37,373 nucleotides of DNA from Glaciecola sp. UBA2563. GTDB lineage: Bacteria; Pseudomonadota; Gammaproteobacteria; Enterobacterales; Alteromonadaceae. Below the pieces are notes generated by a model. The model did no database searches and was not told the DNA's origin. It saw nothing but the letters and a program-made list of their open reading frames with translations. The translations under genes and the position numbers were made by a program. This document shows, piece by piece, positions 23,681-32,802 of this stretch. The stretch spans positions 1 to 37,373 of the forward strand of contig DDLV01000093.1 in the NCBI GenBank assembly GCA_002340325.1. The letters are read 5' to 3'. Numbering within the stretch: position 1 is the first letter of the stretch; each line of letters starts with the position of its first letter.

Positions 23681-25705
23681 ATGTCTCATCCTGTTTACCC
23701 ACATTTGTTTGAACCCCTTGATTTAGGTTTTACCACGTTAAAGAATCGCGTGCTAATGGGGTCTATGCATATAGGCCTTGAGGAGCAGAAAGGCGGGTTT
23801 GATAAACTTGCTGCTTTTTATGCAGAGCGCGCTAAACACGAAGTGGCATTAATCGTCACAGGTGGGATCAGTCCAAATGTCGCTGGATGGTTAAAGCCCT
23901 TCGCTGCACGGATGAGCAGTTACAAACATGCAAAACGGCATAAAGTTGTTACGCAAGCCGTGCATGACAACGGCGGTCTCATCTGTATGCAGATCCTTCA
24001 TGCTGGACGATATGCATATCATCCGCTTGCAGTTGGAGCAACCAATGCCAAATCTCCGATAACGCCGTTTAAACCAAGGAAGCTATCCACAAGAGCCGTT
24101 TATTCAACCATCAATGACTATGCCGAATGCGCGCAATACGCAAAAGAGGCTGGATATGACGGTGTTGAAATCATGGGGTCTGAAGGATATTTGATTAATC
24201 AATTTTTTTGCGAACGCACTAATCACCGCGACGATGAATTTGGCGGCGGAGTTGAAAACCGTGCAAGATTTGCCGTAGAGATAGTCAAACAAACACGTAA
24301 AGTGGTTGGTGAACAATTCATCATAATTTATCGACTGTCGATGCTCGATTTAGTAGAAGGCGGCGCGTCATGGGAAGAGGTTGTATATTTAGCAAAGCAA
24401 GTTGAGCAGGCAGGAGCAACGTTAATCAATACTGGTATAGGCTGGCATGAATCGCGCGTCCCAACGATTGCGACTTCTGTTCCACGCGCAGCTTTTACTT
24501 GGATCACAGAACGTATGCGTAAAGAGGTAGCATTGCCGTTGGTCACAACAAACCGAATTAATATGCCAGAGATAGCAGAGTCTGTATTGCAGCAAGGCCA
24601 TGCAGACATGGTAAGTATGGCGCGTCCTTTATTAGCCGACGGGCAATTCGTGAGTAAAGCGAAAAATAATCAAGCAGATTTAATCAATACGTGCATCGCA
24701 TGTAATCAAGCGTGTTTGGATCACGGATTTGAACAAAAACGCATCAGTTGTTTAGTAAATCCAGAGGCGTGTTATGAAACAGAGCTGATCTTTCCTTCAG
24801 TAGCCGCACCAAAAACCATTGCAGTTGTCGGAGCAGGTCCCGCAGGACTTGCTTTTTCAACCTATGCTGCGCAACGCGGTCATATTGTGCATTTGTATGA
24901 ACAAGACAATGAGATCGGCGGCCAATTCAATTATGCAAAACAAATTCCAGGTAAGGAAGAGTTTCACGAAACGATACGTTATTTCAGGCGTCGTTTGGAA
25001 GTGACGGGAGTAAAGCTGCATTTAAATACCAAGTTTAACAGCGACGTTTTTTCGAAAGCTTCTTTTGATGAAGTCGTCTTGGCAACGGGTATCAAGCCTC
25101 GAAAATTATCGATAACCGGCGCTGATCATCCGAAAGTAATGAGTTATTTAGATGTGCTTAGAGACCATAAAGAGGTTGGGAAAAAAGTGGCAGTTATTGG
25201 CGCTGGCGGCATTGGCTTCGATGTCAGTGAGTACCTAGTTGAGCAATCAAACCTTACCGTTAATTTGGATAAATGGCTAACGCATTGGGGCATTGATAAG
25301 TCCTACGCGCAACCGGGGGCCTTAACTCCCAAAGAAGCGCCACATGAAGAACGAGAAGTATATTTGTTACAACGCAAAAAAACAAAGGTTGGAAAAGGCT
25401 TAGGTAAAACAACAGGCTGGATCCACCGCGCATCGCTCATCAATCATAAGGTGCAGATGATCAGTGGCGTGACCTATGAAAAAATTGACGATGAAGGATT
25501 ACACATTAGCGTTGGAGATAGTCAAAAGGTACTGGAAGTGGATAACGTTATCGTTTGCGCGGGTCAAGAACCTCTACAAGAAATTAAGTCTGAACTCGAA
25601 GATAACAATGCAAAACTTCACATCATTGGAGGCGCATTTTTGGCCGCTGAACTCGATGCAAAAGCTGCTATCCGTCAAGGAGCGGAGCTCGCAGCGTCGA
25701 TCTAA
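23681..25705 (+). CDS. fadH: NADPH-dependent 2,4-dienoyl-CoA reductase FadH
   Basis: FadH reduces 2,4-dienoyl-CoA so that polyunsaturated fatty acids can enter beta-oxidation. The 674-aa flavoprotein has an OYE-type TIM barrel for FMN (1-330, with EIMGSEGYLINQFFCERTNHR), a 4Fe-4S cluster at C338, C341, C345 and C357 (CIACNQAC...C), then FAD- and NADPH-binding folds (VVGAGPAGLAFS near 383 and VIGAGGIGFDVSEYL near 507). The length equals E. coli FadH (672 aa). AGAGGAACG lies upstream of the ATG. It is convergent with hemY; only 34 bp separate the stops and I see no hairpin there. Confidence 0.96.
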   Translation: MSHPVYPHLFEPLDLGFTTLKNRVLMGSMHIGLEEQKGGFDKLAAFYAERAKHEVALIVTGGISPNVAGWLKPFAARMSSYKHAKRHKVVTQAVHDNGGLICMQILHAGRYAYHPLAVGATNAKSPITPFKPRKLSTRAVYSTINDYAECAQYAKEAGYDGVEIMGSEGYLINQFFCERTNHRDDEFGGGVENRARFAVEIVKQTRKVVGEQFIIIYRLSMLDLVEGGASWEEVVYLAKQVEQAGATLINTGIGWHESRVPTIATSVPRAAFTWITERMRKEVALPLVTTNRINMPEIAESVLQQGHADMVSMARPLLADGQFVSKAKNNQADLINTCIACNQACLDHGFEQKRISCLVNPEACYETELIFPSVAAPKTIAVVGAGPAGLAFSTYAAQRGHIVHLYEQDNEIGGQFNYAKQIPGKEEFHETIRYFRRRLEVTGVKLHLNTKFNSDVFSKASFDEVVLATGIKPRKLSITGADHPKVMSYLDVLRDHKEVGKKVAVIGAGGIGFDVSEYLVEQSNLTVNLDKWLTHWGIDKSYAQPGALTPKEAPHEEREVYLLQRKKTKVGKGLGKTTGWIHRASLINHKVQMISGVTYEKIDDEGLHISVGDSQKVLEVDNVIVCAGQEPLQEIKSELEDNNAKLHIIGGAFLAAELDAKAAIRQGAELAASI

Positions 25706-25739
25706 CTGCAAGCCAGTGGTTGATAGGAATACACGGTGA

Positions 25740-26885
25740 TTAACTTTGCATTAATTCGCGATAAAGTACGTTTGCCTTTTCAAACTCGTTTTGTTTTTCA
25801 AAGATGGCGGCAGATAACAATCTATCCTCTTTGGTAGAACGTATTTCCAAAGCCTTAGAGACTGCTTTATTTGCTAATTCCATGTCGCCAGAGTTGAAGC
25901 CAATGTGAGCCAAAACTGAGTAGTATTTCGCGTTCTCTGGGTCTTTTTTAATCAAACGTTCGAGGAATTTTTTACTGGCGGTTGGTTCAGCGTGGTTGAG
26001 TTGCATGAACAATCCCCAGAATGCAGGATGAGGTTTTTTTGATGCAAAAGAAATAAGGAGTTTTTCTACTTCTTCCGAAAAACCTTGGTCGAGCAAGAGT
26101 TGCGCATAACAAACTTGGTTAGCAACATCATTTCGCTCCGCACGAGGTAATTGTTGCCATTTCTCTTTTAAGGCTATTGCGCCGTTCTTACTTACAATCT
26201 CAGCGAACTCACCATGCGTGGATGTCTGTGCCCAGTTCATGTAGCTATTGCCCAGCGCTTTCTTATGTCTACGCAATAAATCCTTTACTTTTTGCCATTG
26301 TTTTTGTTTTTGGAAGATGTCTAGTTTTGTCTTTACTACTGACAAATGCTTTTGTTTTTTAGCGGGTAATTCTTCGAGAAGGTTTAATGCCTGTTCAGGT
26401 TTGTTTTGAATCAACACATCCGCATTGTTTACGGCTGCCGCAAGTGCAGCGTCAGATTCACTCAGCGCATGGGCGAACAGTCTTTCCTTATCCTTTTCAT
26501 CATCGCAAAGCTCTGCCGCCAGCAAATAGTTTGCTCCTCTAAAGTCGCCGCCGTAAGTTTTGCTTATGTGTTTGAGCGCGTACTGCTTATCACCCATAAA
26601 AAAGGCATTAAGTGAAAGGAAAAAAGCTTTGTTTTTTTGTTTGGTACTGTATGTACTTAACCACGCCCGCGAACCAACAATGATGCGAAGTGTTTTTACA
26701 ATAATCCAGCTCAAGATGAACAGTACGATAAGCGCAATGACGATAAAGGTGACGGCTACGATCATTTTCATGTCGTAAACCATGCTTTCCGTTGCAATAA
26801 CGACGGTGCCTTGGTAATCGAATACAACATGACCGACGGTGAAAATGGCGGCGACGAGTATAATAAAAACAACGAACAAAATCAT
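25740..26885 (-). CDS. hemY: HemY, heme-operon TPR membrane protein
   Basis: The 381-aa inner-membrane protein has two N-terminal transmembrane segments (about 1-22 and 40-66) followed by the HemY N-terminal segment (SRAWLSTYSTKQKNKAFFLSLNAFFMGD) and TPR-like helical repeats to the end. It is the last gene of hemCDXY; its role in heme supply is not settled, and it is not the protoporphyrinogen oxidase that shares the name in Bacillus. Its ATG overlaps the hemX stop (ATGA). Confidence 0.93.
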   Translation of the reverse strand: MILFVVFIILVAAIFTVGHVVFDYQGTVVIATESMVYDMKMIVAVTFIVIALIVLFILSWIIVKTLRIIVGSRAWLSTYSTKQKNKAFFLSLNAFFMGDKQYALKHISKTYGGDFRGANYLLAAELCDDEKDKERLFAHALSESDAALAAAVNNADVLIQNKPEQALNLLEELPAKKQKHLSVVKTKLDIFQKQKQWQKVKDLLRRHKKALGNSYMNWAQTSTHGEFAEIVSKNGAIALKEKWQQLPRAERNDVANQVCYAQLLLDQGFSEEVEKLLISFASKKPHPAFWGLFMQLNHAEPTASKKFLERLIKKDPENAKYYSVLAHIGFNSGDMELANKAVSKALEIRSTKEDRLLSAAIFEKQNEFEKANVLYRELMQS

Positions 26886-28297
26886 AACGTATTGCCACCG
26901 TTGTTAAATAATGCGTCTACTCGTTGATCGAGAATATCTTTTATTGCCTCTTGAGCTTGCAGGTTTTCTGGATACTCTTTACTAAAGTCAGTATTTAGCA
27001 AGTTTTCGATAGCGCCTAAAAACTGTCTAACCCCAACATCATCTAATTCATAATGTTGATCAATCAAGCTAACCGATTCGAGTAGGTTTTGCTCAAAGAC
27101 CTCGGTTTGCCTGTCAAGCGCTGCGCTCTGCGCGCGCGATAATGCATACTTTAATTGTTGTTCGATTAACCACCGTTCACTTTCCGAAAGATAAGGCGCA
27201 ATTGGACCATCTATAGGTGTTTTATTGACTAAGTCATCGGTTAAGTCATTCCAGACTCGTACAAGATTCTCTCGCCATTCTTTAATATCAGAAGAAGGTG
27301 TTGTTTGTAATGGCGCGGGTGGCTCAGGTAATGTCAGTGTTCTTAGCGGTAACTTCGCGACTTGTGGAATGAGTCCGCCTACGGCGAGTGAAACAGATGT
27401 CTCTGACACATTATTTACTTGATTCAATGTTGCAATATCAGACGCAATAAGTGTTCGCACCGGGAATAATGCAGGGTCGTTTAGATCCTCGATTCGGCTG
27501 TCAGCTTCCGCTAGTAACGTAACGGCGGTTTTTACATCGTCTTCTAAATAGAGCTTCCGGCCCGCCATATTGACCAAATAATCTGCTTCGGCCAAAAGCC
27601 AATCAGATGGTCTTCGACCAGAGATTTCTGCAACGCGCTTTTGCAATGCATCGTTTGTTTCTTTACTCAAGGAGACATCGGCTAAAATGCTGTCTAGCGA
27701 GCTATCAACTGTATTTTCCAACGAATTCTGGTTGTTGCGAATCTCTCGCGTCGCATTGTTGAGATTTCTTGTTTCTTGTTCATTATTTGTCAGTCGCGAT
27801 TCCAACGTATCTATCGATGTAACTTGCTCGCCTTTTTCAGATTCGAGCTGCAACCAAAACCAGTATCCAGCGCCCACGATGCCAAACAATAAAAGAAAAT
27901 TTAAAATGGTAAAGAACCACAGAGCGCCGGTTTTAGTTTTTTCAACTTTGCGTGGTTCGGGTTTCGTTTCGTTTCTCGAAGATTTTTCTTTAACGCTACT
28001 TTTTTCGCTGTTGGCAGTGCTTTGGCTGCTAGGTTGAGGCTTATCTGTTGATTTTGTAGCAGCGGCTTTAGTCTCTGAAGCAGGTTTAACCTCGTTCTTA
28101 TTCGCGGACTTTGGCGTGTCGCCAGATTTGAGTTGAGGATTGGTGCTATTTGATGCGACAGCATTATTCGTTTTTGTGCTGTCTTTACTTGGATTTGATG
28201 GCTCAGCGTTGTTATCTTTTGCGGTTGTTGATTCGTTACTTTTCGCCTCGTCTTTGGCTTTATTTTGGTTTTCATCGCTTTTATTTCGGTTTGACAT
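26882..28297 (-). CDS. hemX: HemX family protein
   Basis: The 471-aa membrane-anchored protein has a long low-complexity Lys/Asn/Ser/Glu N-terminal region (about 1-125), one transmembrane helix (about 128-150, ALWFFTILNFLLLFGIVG), a coiled coil (about 150-205) and a C-terminal domain typical of HemX (RRPSDWLLAEADYLVNMAGRKLYLEDD). It is often annotated as uroporphyrinogen C-methyltransferase, but no methyltransferase motif is visible. ATG 28297 is preferred over the upstream GTG (28303) because GGAG is 5 nt before it. It is co-transcribed with hemD and hemY. Confidence 0.92.
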   Translation of the reverse strand: MSNRNKSDENQNKAKDEAKSNESTTAKDNNAEPSNPSKDSTKTNNAVASNSTNPQLKSGDTPKSANKNEVKPASETKAAATKSTDKPQPSSQSTANSEKSSVKEKSSRNETKPEPRKVEKTKTGALWFFTILNFLLLFGIVGAGYWFWLQLESEKGEQVTSIDTLESRLTNNEQETRNLNNATREIRNNQNSLENTVDSSLDSILADVSLSKETNDALQKRVAEISGRRPSDWLLAEADYLVNMAGRKLYLEDDVKTAVTLLAEADSRIEDLNDPALFPVRTLIASDIATLNQVNNVSETSVSLAVGGLIPQVAKLPLRTLTLPEPPAPLQTTPSSDIKEWRENLVRVWNDLTDDLVNKTPIDGPIAPYLSESERWLIEQQLKYALSRAQSAALDRQTEVFEQNLLESVSLIDQHYELDDVGVRQFLGAIENLLNTDFSKEYPENLQAQEAIKDILDQRVDALFNNGGNTL

Positions 28298-28333
28298 CTT
28301 CACTCCAGCATCTCTAGCAAAGGGGCTTTTTTG

Positions 28334-29044
28334 CTAGCATTCCCGTTTGCTCTCATCCAGTTGAGTTGCTGCCTCTAGCAAGGCAGCATCGCTCGCTCCA
28401 TGGCTAACCGATATCCTTGAATAATTGTTCGCGCTCAGAAAGTTTGCGATTCTTTCGCTAGCGGCAATCCAGGATTTGTTTGCTAACCATTCATCAGGCA
28501 AGTGATTCATAATTAACGAAGCGATCTCAGTACTTGTGACAATAATACACTTAATTGGAAGTTCCTCAACTTGTCTGATGAGTAAATCCGTAATATTCGA
28601 CTGACGTCGATAAGTTTCGAGAATACTTAAGTCTGCTTTACGCTGAATGAGTTCATTTTCAAGCAGATTTCTGCCATCGACGCCTTTGAGCAAAAGTATA
28701 CTTTGTCCTGTAATGTTTGATAAAAGCGGCATATCAAGTACGCCTTCTGAGTTGCTTTTGTCTGGCATCAAAACATCGTAGTTTTGGTATTTTCGATGCC
28801 TTTTTACGTGTATTCTCGTGGCATTTCCAATTGCGATAATATGGTTGATTTTAAGCTCTTGTTTTACCAACCATTCAGCTGCATAAGTGCTGGTCACGAT
28901 AGCATAAGAAAACTCTCGTTTTTCAATCGTAGGATTTAACCGAATAATTCGCTGAGCAGGACATACAAACGAATCTACACCCGCTTTTTCAAACAGTTCT
29001 TTTGTTTGATTGGCTTTTTCTAGAGGTCGCGTGATTAAAAACAC
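28334..29044 (-). CDS. hemD: Uroporphyrinogen-III synthase HemD
   Basis: HemD closes and isomerises hydroxymethylbilane to uroporphyrinogen III. The 236-aa protein is divergent, as usual for the family, but shows FLITRPLEKANQTKELFEKAG at the start, the YAIVTSTYAAEWLV block, GKxxGR-like LLKGVDGRNLLENELIQR and a late ISVSHGASDAALLEA. Start GTG 29044 lies 3 bp after the hemC stop; the ribosome site is weak, so coupling to hemC is likely. Confidence 0.9.
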   Translation of the reverse strand: MFLITRPLEKANQTKELFEKAGVDSFVCPAQRIIRLNPTIEKREFSYAIVTSTYAAEWLVKQELKINHIIAIGNATRIHVKRHRKYQNYDVLMPDKSNSEGVLDMPLLSNITGQSILLLKGVDGRNLLENELIQRKADLSILETYRRQSNITDLLIRQVEELPIKCIIVTSTEIASLIMNHLPDEWLANKSWIAASERIANFLSANNYSRISVSHGASDAALLEAATQLDESKREC

Positions 29045-29047
29045 ACG

Positions 29048-29974
29048 TCAACCAAGTGCTTCTAGAATCTCTGCTGCACCTTGCGCAAGAAGTGCCTCTG
29101 CTACCGCTACACCCAGTGATTCAGGATTATCAGCAGTGCCAGTTTTTGTCGATGTTAAGACTGTTTTGCCATCGATAGTTGAAACCAGTCCTCGAAGCTT
29201 CAAAACATCGCCATCAAACTCTGCGAAACTGCCAATCGGCACTTGGCATCCGCCATTGAGTTTTTCGTTCATTGCGCGCTCTGCTTTTACTCTTGTTGCC
29301 GTTTCATTGTCGTTTAACGCATCAAGCATGCTTATAAGCTCTTCGTCATCGTTGCGGCACTCTATGCCTACAGCGCCTTGTCCGACCGCTGGTAGGATGG
29401 TAGTAGTATCTATTGGATGGCGTATCCTGTGTTTCATTTCAAGCCTAATGAGCCCCGCACACGCTAGAATAATAGCGTCGTAGTCTCCAGCATCTAATTT
29501 GGCCAATCGGGTATTGACGTTGCCTCTAAGGTCTCTGATTTCAAGGTCGGGTCGTACCGCATTTAATTGAGCTTGGCGGCGAAGACTGGACGTGCCGACA
29601 ATCGAGTTTTGAGGTAAATCATCGAGACGTGCATATTTATTGGATACAAATGCGTCATACGGGTTCTCTCTGGGACAAATGGCGTGCAAACCGAAGCCAT
29701 CAGGAAAGTGCACAGGTACATCTTTCATCGAGTGCACGGCAAGGTCGGCTCTACCTTCTTGCATGGCAATTTCAAGCTCTTTGATAAAGAGTCCTTTGCC
29801 ACCTATTTTGGCTAGCGGTGTGTCTAGAATTCTATCGCCTTGCGTCGACATTGGCACGAGTTCAACGTCTACATCAGGAAAATTTAAACGAAGTTGTGCT
29901 TTGACGTACTCAGCCTGCCACATAGCAAGAGCACTCTTTCGCGTCGCTATTTTTATACTGCGAGGGGTAGACAA
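29048..29974 (-). CDS. hemC: Porphobilinogen deaminase HemC
   Basis: HemC polymerises four porphobilinogens to hydroxymethylbilane. The 308-aa protein has KIATRKSALAMWQAEYVK, DLAVHSMKDVP, GTSSLRRQAQL, RDLRGNVNTRLAKLDAGDYDAIILA and the dipyrromethane cofactor Cys C243 in GGCQVPIGSF. The start is TTG at 29974, supported by GAAAGGA 7 nt upstream (minus strand 29988-29982) and by the position of the conserved IATRKS block. It is the first gene of hemCDXY. Confidence 0.95.
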   Translation of the reverse strand: MSTPRSIKIATRKSALAMWQAEYVKAQLRLNFPDVDVELVPMSTQGDRILDTPLAKIGGKGLFIKELEIAMQEGRADLAVHSMKDVPVHFPDGFGLHAICPRENPYDAFVSNKYARLDDLPQNSIVGTSSLRRQAQLNAVRPDLEIRDLRGNVNTRLAKLDAGDYDAIILACAGLIRLEMKHRIRHPIDTTTILPAVGQGAVGIECRNDDEELISMLDALNDNETATRVKAERAMNEKLNGGCQVPIGSFAEFDGDVLKLRGLVSTIDGKTVLTSTKTGTADNPESLGVAVAEALLAQGAAEILEALG

Positions 29975-30048
29975 TGTGTGTTCCTTTCATCGATTCCAAT
30001 GCGACATTATATAAAAAGTTGAGGGCGTCGCAATGCAATAAAAACGGG

Positions 30049-30423
30049 TCAAGTGTTCTTGCTTATTCGGAAGGTGTCTGGACACTTCTCATCAAAACTA
30101 AATTGCAATTGTTTGCGGCGCCAGTTTAGTGATTTTGAATTCAATGCGTTGAGATCAATCATTCCCGAGACTACCGAATAACAAAGATAAACAGCGTGCT
30201 TCGCTTGATTAAGGTCTAAGTGCAGATGCGCCGGCCTTCCAATTTTGTTGTACCAACAATCTTGAACGGCATTATCAAGAATGATTCGTTGAAAACAATG
30301 GTCTTCAGAAACGGTCCAGTGTGTAAACTTAGTTTTTGATAGTGCAGGCATAACATCTTGCGTGAATCTCTGATACTCGCTAATGAGAATATCTAACTCT
30401 TCGTTATTAGCATCATTTTTCAT
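30049..30423 (-). CDS. Conserved-looking protein of unknown function upstream of hemC
   Basis: A 124-aa soluble product with no signal peptide or membrane segment. Features that look constrained are DHCFQRIILDNAVQDCWYNKIG, a PAHLHLDLNQAKHAVYLCYSV helix and LNSKSLNWRRKQL. I cannot place it in a family with confidence. It is 74 bp upstream of hemC on the same strand and could share a transcript. The ribosome site (GTGGAT) is weak and rather distant. The length and amino-acid composition suggest a real gene. Confidence 0.6.
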   Translation of the reverse strand: MKNDANNEELDILISEYQRFTQDVMPALSKTKFTHWTVSEDHCFQRIILDNAVQDCWYNKIGRPAHLHLDLNQAKHAVYLCYSVVSGMIDLNALNSKSLNWRRKQLQFSFDEKCPDTFRISKNT

Positions 30424-30628
30424 GTAGGTTTTACATCCACATATTGGCTCAAAGGAGGGCGCTTACGAGACTACATCCGAAAAAGTCACGCTCACACGCT
30501 AAGAGTTTTAGGGCATCTACATGGTATTCATCATTAGTCTAATGTGAAAGGAGTGGACAGCAAAACATTTAGTTTCCGGTAAACAATTCTTTCCTTATAC
30601 CGGCGCTTTTTGCTTATTTTACTTATCG

Positions 30629-31306
30629 TTAGTCAATCGCTAAGTGCGCCTGAAGAAATTTTGAGATATCTTTGATTTCTGGCATGCAAACATTGTGTTG
30701 CATAATGTACTCTTTCCAGACGACATCGTAGTCATTTTTTTTAAGCGCAGTATACGCTGTTTTGCCCATAAGCATGGGCACGACTTCATCCTGCTGACCA
30801 TGACACATCAAAATAGGTGTCCTTTGGTTTTCTTTGCTTTTTTCATGTTGAAGTTCTCTGACTTCACTCATATAGGTTGATAATGCCACAATACCAGCAA
30901 GCTTTTTATCGAATCTAGTGCCAAGGTGAAGCGCAATAACACCACCTTGAGAAAAACCGACCAACATGATGTTTTCCGAAGGAATGCCGCCTTCAATTTC
31001 TTTGAGGATTATCGACTCAATTAACGAAGCGGATTGCTTGACTCCTTCAATATCCGCTCGAGTTTCCATATCTAGCGAACGAATATCGTACCAAGCGCGC
31101 ATCTCCATGCCATTGTTTATCGTGACTGGAATAACAGGTGCATGTGGGAATATAAATTTAATGCCCAAATCTTCCGGCAGATTTAACTCAGGTGCTATTG
31201 GCGCAAACCCGTTGCCAGAATCGCCAAGACCATGCAGCCAGATCACTGTCGATTTATGCGCTGACTTAGGTGGGATGACAACAGCATCTAAGGGTGGGTT
31301 TGTCAT
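30629..31306 (-). CDS. Carboxylesterase/phospholipase family hydrolase (YpfH-like)
   Basis: The 225-aa cytoplasmic alpha/beta hydrolase has WLHGLGDSGNGFAPIAPEL, FPHAPVIPVTINNGMEMRAWYD, nucleophile S119 in GFSQGG, acid D173 in GQQDEVVP and H204 in YIMQHNVCMPEI, the layout of bacterial carboxylesterase II and YpfH. The substrate is unknown; short acyl esters are likely. Its ATG is 1 bp beyond the cyaY stop, so the two are almost certainly co-transcribed and coupled. Confidence 0.92.
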   Translation of the reverse strand: MTNPPLDAVVIPPKSAHKSTVIWLHGLGDSGNGFAPIAPELNLPEDLGIKFIFPHAPVIPVTINNGMEMRAWYDIRSLDMETRADIEGVKQSASLIESIILKEIEGGIPSENIMLVGFSQGGVIALHLGTRFDKKLAGIVALSTYMSEVRELQHEKSKENQRTPILMCHGQQDEVVPMLMGKTAYTALKKNDYDVVWKEYIMQHNVCMPEIKDISKFLQAHLAID

Positions 31307-31307
31307 G

Positions 31308-31631
31308 TTAATATGTTAATCCTAGTTTTATTGTCGTGTTCGCCTGCTTGCTCACTGCGTCGTCGAGAAAGCTGAGTAATTCAACGCCTGTTCGTTCATC
31401 AATCCATTGGCCGTCTTCAAAATTAAAGTGGTGGCCGTTATAGCGAGTTGCTACCCACAATTGGAGTAACGGAGGCTGCTTGTTCAGTACAATCTTCGAA
31501 TTATCTGGATGAATAATCGTGAAAATGTCTCCGTTACTATCGTAGTCAAGTTCGATCTCTTGTTCGTCCAATGCGTCTTCCAATGAGATAAAGAAATCTT
31601 CTATAAGCTTGTCATATTCAGTTTCTGTCAT
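31308..31631 (-). CDS. cyaY: CyaY, bacterial frataxin
   Basis: CyaY binds iron and tunes Fe-S assembly by IscS. The 107-aa product matches E. coli CyaY (106 aa): acidic first helix (LIEDFFISLEDALDEQE), NSKIVLNKQPPLLQLWVATR on the sheet and FEDGQWIDERTGVELLSFL. The ATG at 31631 is chosen over an upstream in-frame start at 31667 because GGAG lies 6 nt before it and the family begins here. In many relatives cyaY lies beside hemCDXY; here it is about 1.3 kb away, with an esterase and an unknown gene between. Confidence 0.94.
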   Translation of the reverse strand: MTETEYDKLIEDFFISLEDALDEQEIELDYDSNGDIFTIIHPDNSKIVLNKQPPLLQLWVATRYNGHHFNFEDGQWIDERTGVELLSFLDDAVSKQANTTIKLGLTY

Positions 31632-31702
31632 CAGGTTCTCCATACACACCGTAGCCTGTGTTAACATATTTTCATGTAAATTATTATTGTGACCAATTGC
31701 AT

Positions 31703-32350
31703 ATGGTTCAACCCTTGGGAAATCTTTTTATCGTGGCAGCGCCTTCAGGTGCCGGTAAGTCTAGTCTAATAAATGCACTTTTGGTATCTGCAGAAAAATA
31801 CGCATTATTAAATTCGGCAGAACTCTCAGTATCCCATACGACAAGAGCGCCAAGAGAAGCAGAAATAGACGGCACGCATTATCATTTCGTATCAACAGAA
31901 ACGTTTGAAGAAATGATTGAGGAAGATGCATTCTACGAACACGCGCGCGTGTTCGACAACTATTACGGTACTTCAAAGAAAGCTATCAGTGACAAGCTTC
32001 ACCAAGGCGTCGATGTCTTTTTGGACATTGATTGGCAAGGCGCTCGACAAATAAAAGCTATCAACCCCGCTGCAATAGGTATCTTCATTTTACCGCCTTC
32101 TATTGACATATTGGGCAGTCGATTGACATCGAGAGGGACAGACAGTGAAGAGGTTATTAGAAAACGAATGTCGCAGGCAATATCCGAGATGTCGCATGCT
32201 TATGAGTTTGATTACATTTTGGTGAATGATGACTTCGATGACACGCTCGATAAATTTGCATCCGTGGTAAAATCAAAGAGTCTTGATACACACAAGCAAC
32301 GAATGAGAAACGCAACGTTATTCAATCAATTGGTTCAGGTCGACGAGTAA
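31703..32350 (+). CDS. gmk: Guanylate kinase
   Basis: Gmk phosphorylates GMP to GDP with ATP. The 215-aa protein has the P-loop APSGAGKSS (13-21), the GMP-binding SHTTRAPREAEIDGTHYHFVS segment, FYEHARVFDNYYGT, and DVFLDIDWQGARQIK. The frame is open upstream to 31658, but the ATG at 31703 gives the family start (MVQPLGNLFIVAAPSGAGKS); the extra 15 residues are not conserved. It is divergent from cyaY and followed 2 bp later by a small unknown gene, then rpoZ and spoT. Confidence 0.95.
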   Translation: MVQPLGNLFIVAAPSGAGKSSLINALLVSAEKYALLNSAELSVSHTTRAPREAEIDGTHYHFVSTETFEEMIEEDAFYEHARVFDNYYGTSKKAISDKLHQGVDVFLDIDWQGARQIKAINPAAIGIFILPPSIDILGSRLTSRGTDSEEVIRKRMSQAISEMSHAYEFDYILVNDDFDDTLDKFASVVKSKSLDTHKQRMRNATLFNQLVQVDE

Positions 32351-32352
32351 AT

Positions 32353-32646
32353 ATGCGAATAAAGCAGTTATATATTGGAGCTATTGTTTTATTCAGTCTC
32401 ATAGTTGCTGGATTTTTCTATCGGGAAGCTAGAAATGAAGTGTACTTTTTATGTCAAAATTTCACTGAAGGAATGCCCAAGGTAATTGTGGAAGAGCAAT
32501 TATCCACGGTTAATCTTTCGAGAATCAGAGAAATTCATAAACGTAAGCTAATTATGGACAGTGCGTTTAATCTTTATATACACCATTGCCAAATAGAATT
32601 TAGCCTAGATAGGAAAGTCTCGAGTGTTGAATACGGTAGTTTTTGA
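32353..32646 (+). CDS. Small membrane-anchored or exported protein between gmk and rpoZ
   Basis: The 97-aa product has one N-terminal hydrophobic segment (about 5-24, LYIGAIVLFSLIVAGFF) after a basic start, then a 70-residue charged region with two cysteines (C34, C79), suggesting a single-pass protein with a periplasmic domain or an exported protein. I do not recognise a family. The ATG is 2 bp after the gmk stop without a Shine-Dalgarno, which implies translational coupling to gmk. E. coli has no gene at this place. Confidence 0.65.
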   Translation: MRIKQLYIGAIVLFSLIVAGFFYREARNEVYFLCQNFTEGMPKVIVEEQLSTVNLSRIREIHKRKLIMDSAFNLYIHHCQIEFSLDRKVSSVEYGSF

Positions 32647-32737
32647 TAGTTTCTACTATACTTCACGTATAACTATTTATTCTGTTCGAATAAGTCAATA
32701 AATTTTTACACATAGGCGCTAGGCATTAAAACTAAAA

Positions 32738-32748
32738 TGCTATATACT
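32738..32748 (+). promoter_or_regulatory. Possible rpoZ promoter (-10)
   Basis: TGCTATATACT contains an extended -10 (TGn then TATATA, or TATACT two bases on). A weak -35, TAGGCA (32720-32725), lies 17 bp before TATACT. It is 55 bp before the rpoZ ATG. Confidence 0.35.
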
Positions 32749-32802
32749 TCGCGCCCTTTTATGTAAATACATAACATAATCACAACTTAAGCGGAGCTTC
32801 TT

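Noticed and set aside
27901..28275. A 124-codon Lys/Thr-rich frame inside hemX
   Set aside because: It is an out-of-frame shadow of the low-complexity N-terminus of HemX on the same strand.
31658..31702. Longer gmk start
   Set aside because: The family begins just before the P-loop at 31703; the extra 15 residues are not conserved and would place the start nearer the divergent cyaY leader.
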